Source: Sphaerotilus sulfidivorans
GTDB lineage: Bacteria; Pseudomonadota; Gammaproteobacteria; Burkholderiales; Burkholderiaceae_C
Reading direction: 5' to 3'
NCBI RefSeq assembly: GCF_013426975.1
Contig: NZ_JACCPY010000004.1
Span: forward strand, 1 to 64,000
DNA: 64,000 nt
Part shown: positions 40,388-49,279 of the stretch, piece after piece
How positions within the stretch are numbered: position 1 is the first letter of the stretch
Layout: the number at the start of each line of letters is the position of its first letter
Program-made: the position numbers and the translations under genes
The notes under the pieces: generated by a model
Database searches by the model: none
What the model saw: the letters and a program-made list of their open reading frames with translations, nothing else
Told to the model about the DNA's origin: nothing

Positions 40388-41233
40388 TCAGCGCGGCGCG
40401 TCGACCAGCGCGCGCAGCTCGGCCAGCACCGGCGCGGTGTCGGGCCGCACGCCGCGCCAGGCCAGGAAGGCTTCCGCCGCCTGCTCGACCAGCATGCCCA
40501 GGCCGTCGCGGCCGGTGGCGCCGTGCTCGGCCGCCCAGGCCAGGAAGCCGCGTGCGCCGGCGCCGTACATCATGTCCAGCGCCAGCGCGCCCGGGCGCAG
40601 CACCTCGGCCGGCACCGGCACGCCCGCGCCCGACAGGCTGGAGGCGGTGCCGTTGATGACCACGTCGAAGGCTTCGCCCGGCGCCTCCAGCGGCGCGATC
40701 TGCAGCGCCACGCCGTGCTCGCGCGCCAGCGCGGCATGGCGCAGCGCCAGCGCCTCGGCCTTCTGTGCGGTGCGGTTGGCGATGACGATGCCGGCCGGCC
40801 GCGCCTCGATCAGCGGCCCCAGCACGCCTGCAGCCGCGCCGCCGGCACCGATCAGCAGCACGCGCCGGCCGGCCAGCGCGACACCGGCGTTCACCGTGAT
40901 GTCTCGCACCAGGCCGGCGCCGTCGGTGTTGTCGCACCACCAGCCGCCGTCGGCCTCGGCGTCGAATCGCAGCGTGTTGGCGGCCTGCGCCAGCTCGGCG
41001 CGCGGCGTGCGGCGCGCCGCCAGCTGCCAGGCCTCGAACTTGAACGGCACGGTGATGTTGCAGCCGCGTCCGCCCGCGGCGGCAAAGTCCTGCACCGTGG
41101 CGGTGAAGCCGTCGAGCGGCGCGAGCAGGCGCTCGTAGACCAGCGTCTGGCCGGTCAGGGCAGCGAAGCGGGCGTGGATGGCGGGGGAGCGGCTGTGCTC
41201 CACCGGGTGGCCGATCACGACATAGCGGTCCAT
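40388..41233 (-). CDS. aroE: Shikimate dehydrogenase (NADP+)
   Basis: 281-residue enzyme reducing 3-dehydroshikimate in aromatic amino-acid synthesis. [20 protein letters not shown] carries the shikimate-binding S-x-[16 protein letters not shown] the catalytic lysine, [11 protein letters not shown] the catalytic aspartate, and [16 protein letters not shown] the NADP-binding loop. The ATG at 41233 is the family start; an open frame continues upstream but is unrelated. Same-strand neighbours are a TonB-like gene and mtgA. Confidence 0.95.
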   Translation of the reverse strand: MDRYVVIGHPVEHSRSPAIHARFAALTGQTLVYERLLAPLDGFTATVQDFAAAGGRGCNITVPFKFEAWQLAARRTPRAELAQAANTLRFDAEADGGWWCDNTDGAGLVRDITVNAGVALAGRRVLLIGAGGAAAGVLGPLIEARPAGIVIANRTAQKAEALALRHAALAREHGVALQIAPLEAPGEAFDVVINGTASSLSGAGVPVPAEVLRPGALALDMMYGAGARGFLAWAAEHGATGRDGLGMLVEQAAEAFLAWRGVRPDTAPVLAELRALVDAPR

Positions 41234-41297
41234 GGCAGCAGGCGGGCGTGAGAGTGACTGGATGAAAAGGGGGGGCGCGGGCCGGGGGGGCGGCGCG

Positions 41298-42182
41298 TCA
41301 GCGGCCCTGCGGCGCGTTCTGGTTTTCCTCGACCGTGGCCTGCAGGCCCTGCTCGCGGGTGAAGCGGAAGCGCGAGACGAAGACCAGCCGGTCGAACTGC
41401 GCGCGCATCTGCGGCGTGAAGTGGCCATAGGGGCCGGCGCCGCGCACGATCGACTGCGCCTTGCGGTCGAGCAGCCGGTTGCCGGAGGTCTGGATGATCT
41501 CGGCCTCGACGACGCGGCCCAGGCTGTCGATCTCCAGCAGCATGCTCAGCTCGCCGTAGAGCTTGACGCCCTTGTCTTCGGGAAAGTTGCGGGTGCCGAT
41601 GTCCTCGATGCGGCTGCGCAGCGTGTCGTAGTAGATCGCGTGCACGCCCTCGCGCGCCGAGGGGCTGACATAGCGCCGGCGCGGGCGGGCGTTCTCGTCG
41701 TTGATGCGCTTCTCGATCTGCGCGAGCTGGTCGAGCAGCTGGCGACGGCGCTCCTCCTCGGCACGCGCAGCCGGCTGGTCCTGCGCCGAGGGCCGGGCCT
41801 GATCGGTGGTGGCCAGACGGGCGAGCTCGCGCTTCATCTGCGCCAGCAGCTGCATCTGCTGCAGCTGCATCTGCTCGATCTGGCGCTGGGCCTCGTCGAG
41901 CGAGTCGCCGGCCTGGTTGGCGGGGGCGGGCGGCAGCGGCGAGGTCGCCCGGCCCTGCTCGGCATCGCCCCCGCCGGCCAGGTTGCGCTGCGCGATCACC
42001 TGCGCCTGGGTCGGCGCCTCGGCGGAGCTGGCGTTGACCAGCACCACCTCGAGCGAGGTGTCCTGCAGGATGCGGTCGAAGGCTTCCGGATCGACCACCC
42101 GCAGCGTCAGCAGGGCGGCATGCACGCCCAGCGACAGCAGCAGGGCGATCTGGAGATTCGAGAGTTGCTTGAGGCGCTGCAT
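41298..42182 (-). CDS. TonB-family C-terminal-domain protein
   Basis: 294-residue protein with a single N-terminal membrane helix ([20 protein letters not shown]), a Gln/Ala-rich coiled-coil section ([20 protein letters not shown], about residues 110-180) and a C-terminal TonB-like domain ([20 protein letters not shown], then [20 protein letters not shown]). It may transmit energy to outer-membrane receptors or link envelope layers, but exbB and exbD are not adjacent and the usual Pro-Glu/Pro-Lys repeats are absent, so a role different from classical TonB is possible. The frame opens earlier; the ATG at 42182 ([11 protein letters not shown]) is preferred. Confidence 0.8.
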   Translation of the reverse strand: MQRLKQLSNLQIALLLSLGVHAALLTLRVVDPEAFDRILQDTSLEVVLVNASSAEAPTQAQVIAQRNLAGGGDAEQGRATSPLPPAPANQAGDSLDEAQRQIEQMQLQQMQLLAQMKRELARLATTDQARPSAQDQPAARAEEERRRQLLDQLAQIEKRINDENARPRRRYVSPSAREGVHAIYYDTLRSRIEDIGTRNFPEDKGVKLYGELSMLLEIDSLGRVVEAEIIQTSGNRLLDRKAQSIVRGAGPYGHFTPQMRAQFDRLVFVSRFRFTREQGLQATVEENQNAPQGR

Positions 42183-42222
42183 CGGCGGGGGCGTGGAGGC
42201 GGGGGAGGCGAAAGGGCCGGGC

Positions 42223-44295
42223 TCAGGCGGCCGGTGCGGCGCCGCCGTCGGCCGCGGCCGGCGCGTCGGCATCGGCCACGTCGATGGCCAGCGCCAGGCC
42301 GGTGGCGGCGGCCTCGGCGCCTTCCTCGGCCTCGTCCTCGATCACCGCGTCGTCGTCCGCGCGGGTCGGATCATCCAGGCGGGCGATCACGCTGCCGCCG
42401 ATCTCCAGCGTCAGCAGGTCCGGCTCGCCCAGGCGCACCCGCACCCGCGCGCCGCGCGGCAGGCCGTCGGCGCCGACCGCACGCAGCACCAGCGGCAGCG
42501 TGTCGGCGCGCACCAGGCCGTCCTTCATCGCGGCGCAGTCGAGTTCGGTCACGCCGTTCTGCTGCAGCCAGCGCAGCGTCCAGTAGCGCTCGATGCCGTT
42601 CTGGAAGCCGTTGTAGGCCGAGTAGGCGGCGTCGAAGCCCGAGATGATCGCGAACAGCGCGGTGTCCTTGGGCTTGAAGTGCGCCGCCAGCGCTGCGGTG
42701 CGGCCGTGGCGCGCGCAGGCGATGATCTGCCACTGGTTGACCAGGTCGACATAGCGGCGCAGCGGCGAGGTCGCCCAGGTGTAGTGCGCCACGCCCATGC
42801 CGGCGTGCGGCAGCGCCTTGGTCGACATGCGCACCTTCACGCCCGGCGCCATGCTGGCCTGGCTGCGGTAGATGCCCGGCACGCCCAGCTCGGCCAGCCA
42901 GCCGCCCCAGGTGTTGTTGGCCAGGATCATCGCCTCGGCGACGATGGTGTCGAGCGGCGCGCCGCGGCGGCGCTCGCTGATGACCACCGTCTCGCGGCCG
43001 TCGGGCGGTGCGCTCGGCGACTGGCCGTCGGCATCCTGCAGGCGGAAGTTGTAGTCGGGCCGGTTGAAGTTCTCCGGCTTGCCGCGCACCACCTCGCGCT
43101 GCGCCTTCAGGTGCCGGGCCAGCCGCCAGCCGAAGGCCAGCTCGGGCGCGAAGTCGAAGTCGGCGGGCGCCTCGCCGCTCAGCGCCGCCTCGGTCACGAC
43201 CGCATCCAGCTTGTCATGGCGCAGGTTGGCGACGATGGGCACGCGCTCGAGCTTCGTCTCGGTGGACTTCAGCTCCAGCGTGGCCTCGTCCATCGTGACG
43301 TAGAGCGACACGGCCGGGCAGTCGCGGCCCTCCTGCAGCGTGTAGCTCTGCACCACCTCGTCGGGCAGCATGGTCAGCTTCCAGCCCGGCATGTAGACGG
43401 TGGAGAAGCGGTCGCGCGCGACCTTGTCGATGGCCGAGTCCGGCTGGATCGCCAGCGCCGGCGCGGCGATGTGCACGCCGAAGACGATGGTGCCGCTGCC
43501 CAGGCCCTGCACCGAGAGCGCGTCGTCGATCTCGGTGGTGGCCGAGTCGTCGATCGAGAAGGCGCGCACGCCCGCGGCCAGGGGCAGCTCGTCGCGGATC
43601 TCCGGCGCCACCAGCGAGGCCGGGAAGCCCGCGCCCTTCGGGAACTGCTCGAACAGGAAGCGGCGCCAGTGGAACTGGTAGGGGCTGTCGATGGCGCCCG
43701 CGGCCACCAGCAGGTCCAGCGGCGCGCGCTGGGCCTTCTTCGCGGCGTCGACCACCGCCTTGTATTCCGGCGCGTTCTTGTCCGGCTTGAACAGGATCTT
43801 GTAGAGCTGCTCGCGCACCGGCTGCGGGCACTGGCCGGCGACCAGCTCGGCCGCCCAGCCCTCGATCTGCGCGGCGAGCTGCGCCTTCTTCTCGATCGCG
43901 AGCAGGGCGGCCTTCACGATCTCCTCGGGCGCCTTGCGGAACTGGCCGCGGCCCATGCGGCGGAAATAGTGCGGCGCGCCGAACAGGCGGAACAGCGCCG
44001 CGGCCTGGTGGCTCGTGCCGGCGCCGGCCTCGAAGTAGTCGCGCGCCAGATCGGCGAAGCCGAACTCGCCCTCGGGCGCGAATTCCCAGGCCAGATCCAG
44101 GTCGATCTCCTCGGCCAGGCGCTGGCCCTCGGCGATCAGCACGGCCGGCGCGGGCTTGTCGAACTTCAGCAGCACATTGGCCGCCTTGACCTTGACGCGC
44201 TTGCCCGAGTCCAGCTCGACCTGCATCGAGCTCTCGGCTTCCGACAACACGCGGCCGGCGAGGAACTTCCCGGCGTCTTCGAAGAGGGCATTCAT
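42223..44295 (-). CDS. Ribonuclease II / RNB-domain exoribonuclease
   Basis: 690-residue 3'-to-5' exoribonuclease. The catalytic RNB domain includes RAFSIDDSATTEIDDALSVQ, whose clustered aspartates bind the metal ions, and VGVAHYTWATSPLRRYVDLV, holding the conserved arginine and RNA-binding residues. It is shorter than RNase R (about 800) and has a distinctive beta-proteobacterial N-terminus (FEDAGKFLAGRVLSEAESSM). The C-terminus is Ala/Asp-rich. It is the first gene of the rnb-tonB-aroE-mtgA run and is divergent from the nucleotidase gene. Confidence 0.92.
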   Translation of the reverse strand: MNALFEDAGKFLAGRVLSEAESSMQVELDSGKRVKVKAANVLLKFDKPAPAVLIAEGQRLAEEIDLDLAWEFAPEGEFGFADLARDYFEAGAGTSHQAAALFRLFGAPHYFRRMGRGQFRKAPEEIVKAALLAIEKKAQLAAQIEGWAAELVAGQCPQPVREQLYKILFKPDKNAPEYKAVVDAAKKAQRAPLDLLVAAGAIDSPYQFHWRRFLFEQFPKGAGFPASLVAPEIRDELPLAAGVRAFSIDDSATTEIDDALSVQGLGSGTIVFGVHIAAPALAIQPDSAIDKVARDRFSTVYMPGWKLTMLPDEVVQSYTLQEGRDCPAVSLYVTMDEATLELKSTETKLERVPIVANLRHDKLDAVVTEAALSGEAPADFDFAPELAFGWRLARHLKAQREVVRGKPENFNRPDYNFRLQDADGQSPSAPPDGRETVVISERRRGAPLDTIVAEAMILANNTWGGWLAELGVPGIYRSQASMAPGVKVRMSTKALPHAGMGVAHYTWATSPLRRYVDLVNQWQIIACARHGRTAALAAHFKPKDTALFAIISGFDAAYSAYNGFQNGIERYWTLRWLQQNGVTELDCAAMKDGLVRADTLPLVLRAVGADGLPRGARVRVRLGEPDLLTLEIGGSVIARLDDPTRADDDAVIEDEAEEGAEAAATGLALAIDVADADAPAAADGGAAPAA

Positions 44296-44454
44296 AGGGG
44301 CCGGATTGTCGCCGATGGCGAAGGCCCGCGGGCTGTGTGCACGCCCCGGCTGCGCCGGCCCGGAAGCTGCATGTCATCGCCGGTTCACCGTCGTTGCGCA
44401 GCATCAGCGACATTTCTTCACGTTCGATGCCTTCCGCCTGATTGGAGCCGCGCC

Positions 44455-46353
44455 ATGTCCTGCCTGCGTCCCGCCCCTGCCCGCCGTTTCCGGCCGACCC
44501 TGCTGGCGCTGATGGCCGCCGCCGTGCTGGGCGCCTGCGCCACCGACGACGACAGCGGCAGCAGCCCGGCGCCGGCGCCCACCTATGCCGCGCTCGAGCT
44601 CAACATCGCCCACATCAACGACCATCACTCGCAGCTGGAGGCCTTTCCCGGCACCGAGCTGACGCTCGACGGCGTGGCCACGCAGGTCGAGCTGGGCGGC
44701 TTTGCCCGGCTGACGACGCTGTTCAAGGCGCAGCAGCAGGCCGGCACGAAGAACCTGCTGAAGCTGCATGCGGGCGATGCGCTGACCGGCTCGCTGTACT
44801 ACACCTTCTTCAAGGGCGAGGCCGATGCGAAGATGATGAACACCGTCTGCTTCGATGCGGTCGGCTACGGCAACCACGAGTTCGACGACGGCGACGGCGT
44901 GCTCAGGACCTTCGTCGACCAGCTGCTGGGCGGCGGCTGCGACACCACCGTGGTCTCGGCCAATGTGGTGCCGGCGGCCGGCTCGCCGCTGGCGCCGGCC
45001 GGCACGCCGGTGCACAAGCCCTACCTGATCAAGACCTATGACGGCGTCAAGGTCGGCATCATCGGCATCGACATCGCCGGCAAGACCACCAACTCCTCGC
45101 GTCCGCTGGCGACGACGCAGTTCCTCGACGAGACCGCCACCGCGCAGAAGTCCATCGACGAGCTCAAGGCCCAGGGCGTGCGCCACATCGTGCTGCTGAC
45201 CCACCAGGGCTACGAGGCCGATCGCAGGATGGCGGCGGCATTGAGCGATGTCGACGTCATCATCGGCGCCGATTCGCACACGCTGCTGGGCGACTTCAGC
45301 CGCTTCGGCCTGAGCAGCTCGGGCCCCTATCCGACGGTCGAGAAGAACCGCAGCGGCGAGACGGTCTGCATCGGCCAGGCCTGGGAGTACAGCAAGGCCT
45401 TCGGTCTGATGAATGTCAGGTTCGACACCCGCGGCGCGGTGGCGAGCTGCGGCGGCCAGGCCTCGCTGGTCATCGGCGACAGCTTCAAGCGCAAGAACGA
45501 GGCCGGCACCTTCGTCACGGTCGACGAGGCGACCCGGACCGCGCTGAACGCCCGGCTGGCCGCCGACGCCGGCATCAAGGTGGCTGCGCCCGATCCGGTG
45601 GCCGCCGGCGTGCTGGCCGGCTACACCGCGCAGGTCGATGCGCAGAAGGCCCGCGCCATCGGCACGGCCAGCCAGGCGCTGTGCCTGGTGCGGGTGCCGG
45701 GCGAGACCACCAACCGCTCCGGCGGCGTCGCCGGCTGCGAGAGCGCCAACACGCTGGCACGCGGCAGCGATGCGGCACAGGTGGTGGCGGAGGCCTTCCT
45801 GCGCGCCAGCAAGCGCGCCGACGTGGCGCTGCAGAACGCCGGTGGCGTGCGCACCGCGATCGCCGCCGGCACGATCACGATGAACACCGCCTTCACCGTG
45901 TTGCCCTTCACCAATGTGCTGGTCGAGCTGGAGGTCACCGGCGCGCAGATCGTCGCGGCGCTGGAGGACGGGGTGGCCAACCACCTCGACAGCGCGCAGT
46001 CTAACGGCTCGCATCCGTATGCGGCCGGCCTGCGCTGGGCGCTCGACCTGAGCCAGCCCAAGGGCCGCCGCTTCAGCCAGGTCGAGGTGAAGAACCGCAG
46101 CACCGGCCTCTGGTCGGCGATCGATCCGGCCCGCAGCTATGTGCTGGTCACCAACGACTTCGTCGCCAGCGGCAAGGACGGCTATGCGACCTTCGCGCCG
46201 ATCTACGCGGCGGGCAAGTTCGTCAACACCTATCTGCTCTACACCCAGACCTTCGCCGACCATGTCACCGCGCTGGGCACGGTCGCCCGGCCGGCGGCGG
46301 CGGACTACGCGCACCAGAAGGTGACGACGAAGGCGGGCGTGGTGCTGCCCTGA
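44455..46353 (+). CDS. UshA-family 5'-nucleotidase / 2',3'-cyclic phosphodiesterase lipoprotein
   Basis: 632-residue calcineurin-like phosphoesterase. A GGAG seven bases before the ATG at 44455 fixes the start. An N-terminal lipoprotein signal (TLLALMAAAVLGACATDDD, lipobox Cys about residue 28) suggests membrane anchoring in the periplasm. Metal-binding motifs appear in order: IAHINDHHSQLE, LHAGDALTGSLYY, GYGNHEFDDGDG, LLTHQGYEAD and IGADSHTLLG. The C-terminal 5'-nucleotidase domain has QNAGGVRTAIAAGTITMN and TNDFVASGKDGY. It likely hydrolyses extracellular nucleotides for phosphate and nucleoside salvage. It is convergent with the reductase gene. Confidence 0.93.
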   Translation: MSCLRPAPARRFRPTLLALMAAAVLGACATDDDSGSSPAPAPTYAALELNIAHINDHHSQLEAFPGTELTLDGVATQVELGGFARLTTLFKAQQQAGTKNLLKLHAGDALTGSLYYTFFKGEADAKMMNTVCFDAVGYGNHEFDDGDGVLRTFVDQLLGGGCDTTVVSANVVPAAGSPLAPAGTPVHKPYLIKTYDGVKVGIIGIDIAGKTTNSSRPLATTQFLDETATAQKSIDELKAQGVRHIVLLTHQGYEADRRMAAALSDVDVIIGADSHTLLGDFSRFGLSSSGPYPTVEKNRSGETVCIGQAWEYSKAFGLMNVRFDTRGAVASCGGQASLVIGDSFKRKNEAGTFVTVDEATRTALNARLAADAGIKVAAPDPVAAGVLAGYTAQVDAQKARAIGTASQALCLVRVPGETTNRSGGVAGCESANTLARGSDAAQVVAEAFLRASKRADVALQNAGGVRTAIAAGTITMNTAFTVLPFTNVLVELEVTGAQIVAALEDGVANHLDSAQSNGSHPYAAGLRWALDLSQPKGRRFSQVEVKNRSTGLWSAIDPARSYVLVTNDFVASGKDGYATFAPIYAAGKFVNTYLLYTQTFADHVTALGTVARPAAADYAHQKVTTKAGVVLP

Positions 46354-46378
46354 TTCCGGAGCGGGCGGGGAACGCGTC

Positions 46379-47119
46379 TCAGACCGTCAGCCCGCCCGCC
46401 ACCTCCAGCACCGCGCCGTTGACATAGCTGGCCTCGTCGCTGGCGAGAAAGGCGTAGACATTGGCGATCTCCTCCGGCCGGCCCAGGCGGCGCAGCGGCA
46501 CCTCGGCGCGCATCTGGTCCATCACCTTGTCGGGAATGGTCGACAGGATCGGCGTCTCGATGAAGCCGGGCGCCACCGCGTTGACGCGCACGCCCTTGGG
46601 GCCGAGCTCGCGGCTCCAGGTCTTCGTGAAGCCGATGACGCCGAACTTGGTCGCGGCGTAGTTGGTCTGGCCGAAGTTGCCGTAGATGCCGACCACCGAG
46701 CTGGCGTTCAGGATCACGCCCGCGCCCTGCGCGACCATCGTGTCGGCCACCGCCTGGGCGCAGTGGAAGACGGCGCGCAGGTTGACGTCGATCACCGCGT
46801 CGAACTGCTCGAGCGTCATCTTCTGCAGCCGCGCGTCGCGGGTGATGCCGGCGTTGTTGACCAGCACGTCGATGCGGCCGAACTGCGCCTTGACGGCGGC
46901 GACCATCGCGTCGACCGCTCCGCGGTCGGTGACGTCGACCGCGAAGCCCGTCGCCTGCGCGCCCGCCTCGCGGCACTGCGCGACCGCGGCGTCCACCGCC
47001 TCGGGCTTCATGTCGCAGACGATGACGATCGCGCCCTCGGCGGCGAACTTCAGCGCGGTGGCCAGGCCGATGCCCTGGGCGGCGCCGGTGATGATCGAGA
47101 CCTTGTCCTTCAGTCGCAT
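46379..47119 (-). CDS. Short-chain dehydrogenase, 3-oxoacyl-ACP reductase (FabG-like)
   Basis: 246-residue NAD(P)H-dependent reductase. [20 protein letters not shown] is the cofactor-binding T-G-x-x-x-G-I-G motif, [18 protein letters not shown] is the N-N-A-G block, and the catalytic Ser-Tyr-Lys is in [20 protein letters not shown] followed by KFGVIGF. It closely resembles FabG, but it is not in a fatty-acid cluster, so it may be an alternative or polyhydroxyalkanoate-type reductase. Its ATG at 47119 lies inside the end of the yqiA-like gene (10-base overlap) with only a weak GAAAGA as ribosome-binding site. Confidence 0.9.
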   Translation of the reverse strand: MRLKDKVSIITGAAQGIGLATALKFAAEGAIVIVCDMKPEAVDAAVAQCREAGAQATGFAVDVTDRGAVDAMVAAVKAQFGRIDVLVNNAGITRDARLQKMTLEQFDAVIDVNLRAVFHCAQAVADTMVAQGAGVILNASSVVGIYGNFGQTNYAATKFGVIGFTKTWSRELGPKGVRVNAVAPGFIETPILSTIPDKVMDQMRAEVPLRRLGRPEEIANVYAFLASDEASYVNGAVLEVAGGLTV

Positions 47120-47748
47120 GCGTGTCTTTCGGCAGGGGGGGGGGAATCGTGGGGCAGGCGCAGGAAGCGCAGCATCGCGTCGCGGTGCGCGTCGAAGCTG
47201 CTGAGCGCGTGGTCGCCGCCTTCGAGCACATGCAGCTCGGTGGCGGCGTGGCGCGCAGCCATCTCGCGCCAGTCCAGCACCTCGTCGCCCTGCGCGACCC
47301 AGGTCTGGACGGCGGCGGGCTCGCGCGGCGCGCCGGGGTCGATCGTCTCCAGCTCGGCGATGAATTCCGCGCGGAAGAAGAAGCGCGTCTGCGGATCGTG
47401 CCAGGCGGTCTGCTCGCCGATGTACTTCGCCAGGTCGCGCGCCGGATGCACCGCCGGGTTGATCAGCACCGCGCGCCAGCCGCCGTCGCCCGCCAGCGCG
47501 GTGGCGTAGAAGCCGCCCAGCGAGCTGCCAATCACCGCGCGCCGGCCGGCCGGCCAGTGGCGTGTGCCCTCGCGCACCAGCGCCATCGCCTCGGCCGGCG
47601 AGGGCGGCAGCTGCGGGCACCACCAGGTAAGCCCCGGCTGCGCCGCCGCCCAGGCCGCCATCTTGGCCGCCTTCATCGACTGCGGCGACGAGCGGAAGCC
47701 GTGCAGATAGAGCAGGTGCGTGGTCGCGGGGGACGCGGCGCCGCTCAT
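47110..47748 (-). CDS. YqiA-like alpha/beta-fold esterase
   Basis: 212-residue hydrolase of the UPF0227/YqiA class. The N-terminal [17 protein letters not shown], the nucleophile elbow [14 protein letters not shown] with Ser76, and a late [12 protein letters not shown] with the catalytic histidine support an esterase. Substrate unknown. It follows mpl after five bases, a familiar order in this order of bacteria. Its last codons contain ten consecutive C on the coding strand (SPPPAE), which makes the end of the gene prone to slippage. Confidence 0.88.
   Translation of the reverse strand: MSGAASPATTHLLYLHGFRSSPQSMKAAKMAAWAAAQPGLTWWCPQLPPSPAEAMALVREGTRHWPAGRRAVIGSSLGGFYATALAGDGGWRAVLINPAVHPARDLAKYIGEQTAWHDPQTRFFFRAEFIAELETIDPGAPREPAAVQTWVAQGDEVLDWREMAARHAATELHVLEGGDHALSSFDAHRDAMLRFLRLPHDSPPPAERHACD
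47135..47144. repeat. Ten-base G/C homopolymer inside the end of the yqiA-like gene
   Basis: Ten consecutive G (plus strand) code for part of Pro-Pro-Pro near the C-terminus of the yqiA-like gene. Adding one base would place the esterase in frame with the downstream reductase, whose frame is open throughout the region. It could be a phase-variable tract, a slippage site, or a place for sequencing error. Confidence 0.7.
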
Positions 47749-47753
47749 GCGCG

Positions 47754-49136
47754 TCAGGCCTTCTTCGCGGCCAGCGCATCCAGCAGCTTCGCGTGGATGC
47801 CGCCGAAGCCGCCGTTGCTCATGCACAGCACATGGTCGCCGGGGCGCGACAGCCGCACCACCGCGTCGACCAGCTCGGGAATGCTGCCGTAGACCCGCGC
47901 CTGCTTGCCCATCGGCGACAGCGCCTCGGCCGCGTCCCAGCCCAGGCCGCCGCTGTGGCAGAAGGACAGGTCGGCCTCCTCCAGCGCCCACGGCAGCTGC
48001 GACTTCATCGTGCCGAGCTTCATCGTGTTGGAGCGCGGCTCGAAGACGGCCAGGATGCGTGCCTGGTCGCCGACGCGCCGGCGCAGACCGTCGACGGTGG
48101 TGCGGATCGCCGTCGGATGGTGGGCGAAGTCGTCGTAGACCTTGATGCCGCCGGCCTCGCCGCGCAGCTCCATGCGCCGGCGCACGTTCTCGAAGCGGCC
48201 GAGCGCCTCGGCGGCCACCGCCGGCGTCACCCCGACATGCTCGGCCGCGGCGATGGCGGCCAGCGCGTTGAGCTGGTTGTGCTCGCCCAGCAGGCTCCAT
48301 TCGACGCGACCCACCTTCAGGCTGCCGCGCAGCACGTCGAAGGCATGCGGCTCGCCGCGGGCGCGCAGCGCGCCGGGCTCTTCCTTGCGAGCGCCGAAAT
48401 GCTGCACCGGGCTCCAGCAGCCGCGCGCCAGCACCCGCTTCAGCGCCTCCTCGCGGATGTTGACCACCAGCCGGCCCTGCGACGGCACGGTGCGCACCAG
48501 GTGGTGGAACTGCGTCTCGATGGCGGCCAGGTCCGGGAAGATGTCGGCGTGGTCGTGCTCGAGGTTGTTCAGGATCGCGGTGCGCGGGCGGTAGTGCACG
48601 AACTTGCTGCGCTTGTCGAAGAAGGCGGTGTCGTACTCGTCGGCCTCGATGACGAAGGGTGTGCGCTCGCCCGGGGCCCCGAGGCGCCCCAGCCGCGCCG
48701 ACACGCCGAAGTTCTGCGGCACGCCGCCGACCAGGAAGCCCGGCTGCAGCCCGGCCGCCTCCAGGATCCACGCCAGCATCGAGGTGGTGGTGGTCTTGCC
48801 GTGCGTGCCGGCCACCGCCAGCACATGGCGGCCGGCCAGCACGTTCTCGGCCAGCCACTGCGGGCCGCTGACATAGGGCAAGCCGGCGTCCAGGATCGCC
48901 TCCATCAGCGGGTTGCCCCGGCTGACGACATTGCCGACCACGAACAGGTCGGGCTTGAGCGCGAGCTGCTCGGGCGCGAAGCCCTCGATCAGGTCGATGC
49001 CGAGCGCGCGCAGCTGGTCGCTCATCGGCGGGTAGACATTGGCGTCACAGCCGGTGACGCGATGACCGGCCTCGCGGGCCAGCGCCGCGACGCCGCCCAT
49101 GAACGTGCCGCAGATGCCGAGGATGTGAATGTGCAT
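47754..49136 (-). CDS. mpl: UDP-N-acetylmuramate:L-alanyl-gamma-D-glutamyl-meso-diaminopimelate ligase
   Basis: 460-residue Mur-ligase-type enzyme that recycles the cell-wall tripeptide by joining it to UDP-MurNAc. [20 protein letters not shown] at the start is diagnostic of Mpl rather than MurC, the ATP loop is [12 protein letters not shown] (109-120), and [16 protein letters not shown] plus [17 protein letters not shown] are typical Mur motifs. The ATG at 49136 is preferred over one nine codons earlier. It is divergent from pfkA across a 143-base spacer. Confidence 0.95.
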   Translation of the reverse strand: MHIHILGICGTFMGGVAALAREAGHRVTGCDANVYPPMSDQLRALGIDLIEGFAPEQLALKPDLFVVGNVVSRGNPLMEAILDAGLPYVSGPQWLAENVLAGRHVLAVAGTHGKTTTTSMLAWILEAAGLQPGFLVGGVPQNFGVSARLGRLGAPGERTPFVIEADEYDTAFFDKRSKFVHYRPRTAILNNLEHDHADIFPDLAAIETQFHHLVRTVPSQGRLVVNIREEALKRVLARGCWSPVQHFGARKEEPGALRARGEPHAFDVLRGSLKVGRVEWSLLGEHNQLNALAAIAAAEHVGVTPAVAAEALGRFENVRRRMELRGEAGGIKVYDDFAHHPTAIRTTVDGLRRRVGDQARILAVFEPRSNTMKLGTMKSQLPWALEEADLSFCHSGGLGWDAAEALSPMGKQARVYGSIPELVDAVVRLSRPGDHVLCMSNGGFGGIHAKLLDALAAKKA

Positions 49137-49233
49137 GGACAGCGATTCTAGGATCCGGCTCAAGGTCCGCCGAGCGGAGTCCCCCTAGACTGGCCACCTT
49201 CCGGCCCCCGCATCTGCCGGGGCTGCGGTTCAA

Positions 49234-49260
49234 CCGAACCGACCGAACCGACCGAACTGA
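49234..49260. repeat. Three tandem 9-base repeats upstream of pfkA
   Basis: CCGAACCGA, CCGAACCGA and CCGAACTGA follow each other without gap, ending 19 bases before the pfkA start. They could be operator sites for a regulator or simply untranslated leader repeats; nothing in the window decides. Confidence 0.7.
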
Positions 49261-49266
49261 AAACCG

Positions 49267-49278
49267 AGAGGTACCTCT
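49267..49278 (+). promoter_or_regulatory. Twelve-base palindrome covering the pfkA ribosome-binding site
   Basis: AGAGGTACCTCT is a perfect palindrome immediately before the ATG at 49280. Its left half contains the only Shine-Dalgarno-like AGAGG. A four-base-pair stem with a GTAC loop could partly mask the site, or a dimeric protein could bind the DNA. Functional meaning is uncertain. Confidence 0.4.
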
Positions 49279-49279
49279 G

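Noticed and set aside
41269-41290. Two runs of seven G between aroE and the TonB-like gene
   Set aside because: They lie in non-coding DNA and are too short to suggest phase variation in such a GC-rich genome.
41806-44454. Extending the UshA-like gene upstream as a 1515-codon frame
   Set aside because: The upstream part lies antisense to the RNase II gene and is not protein-like; the lipoprotein signal and ribosome-binding site mark the start at 44455.
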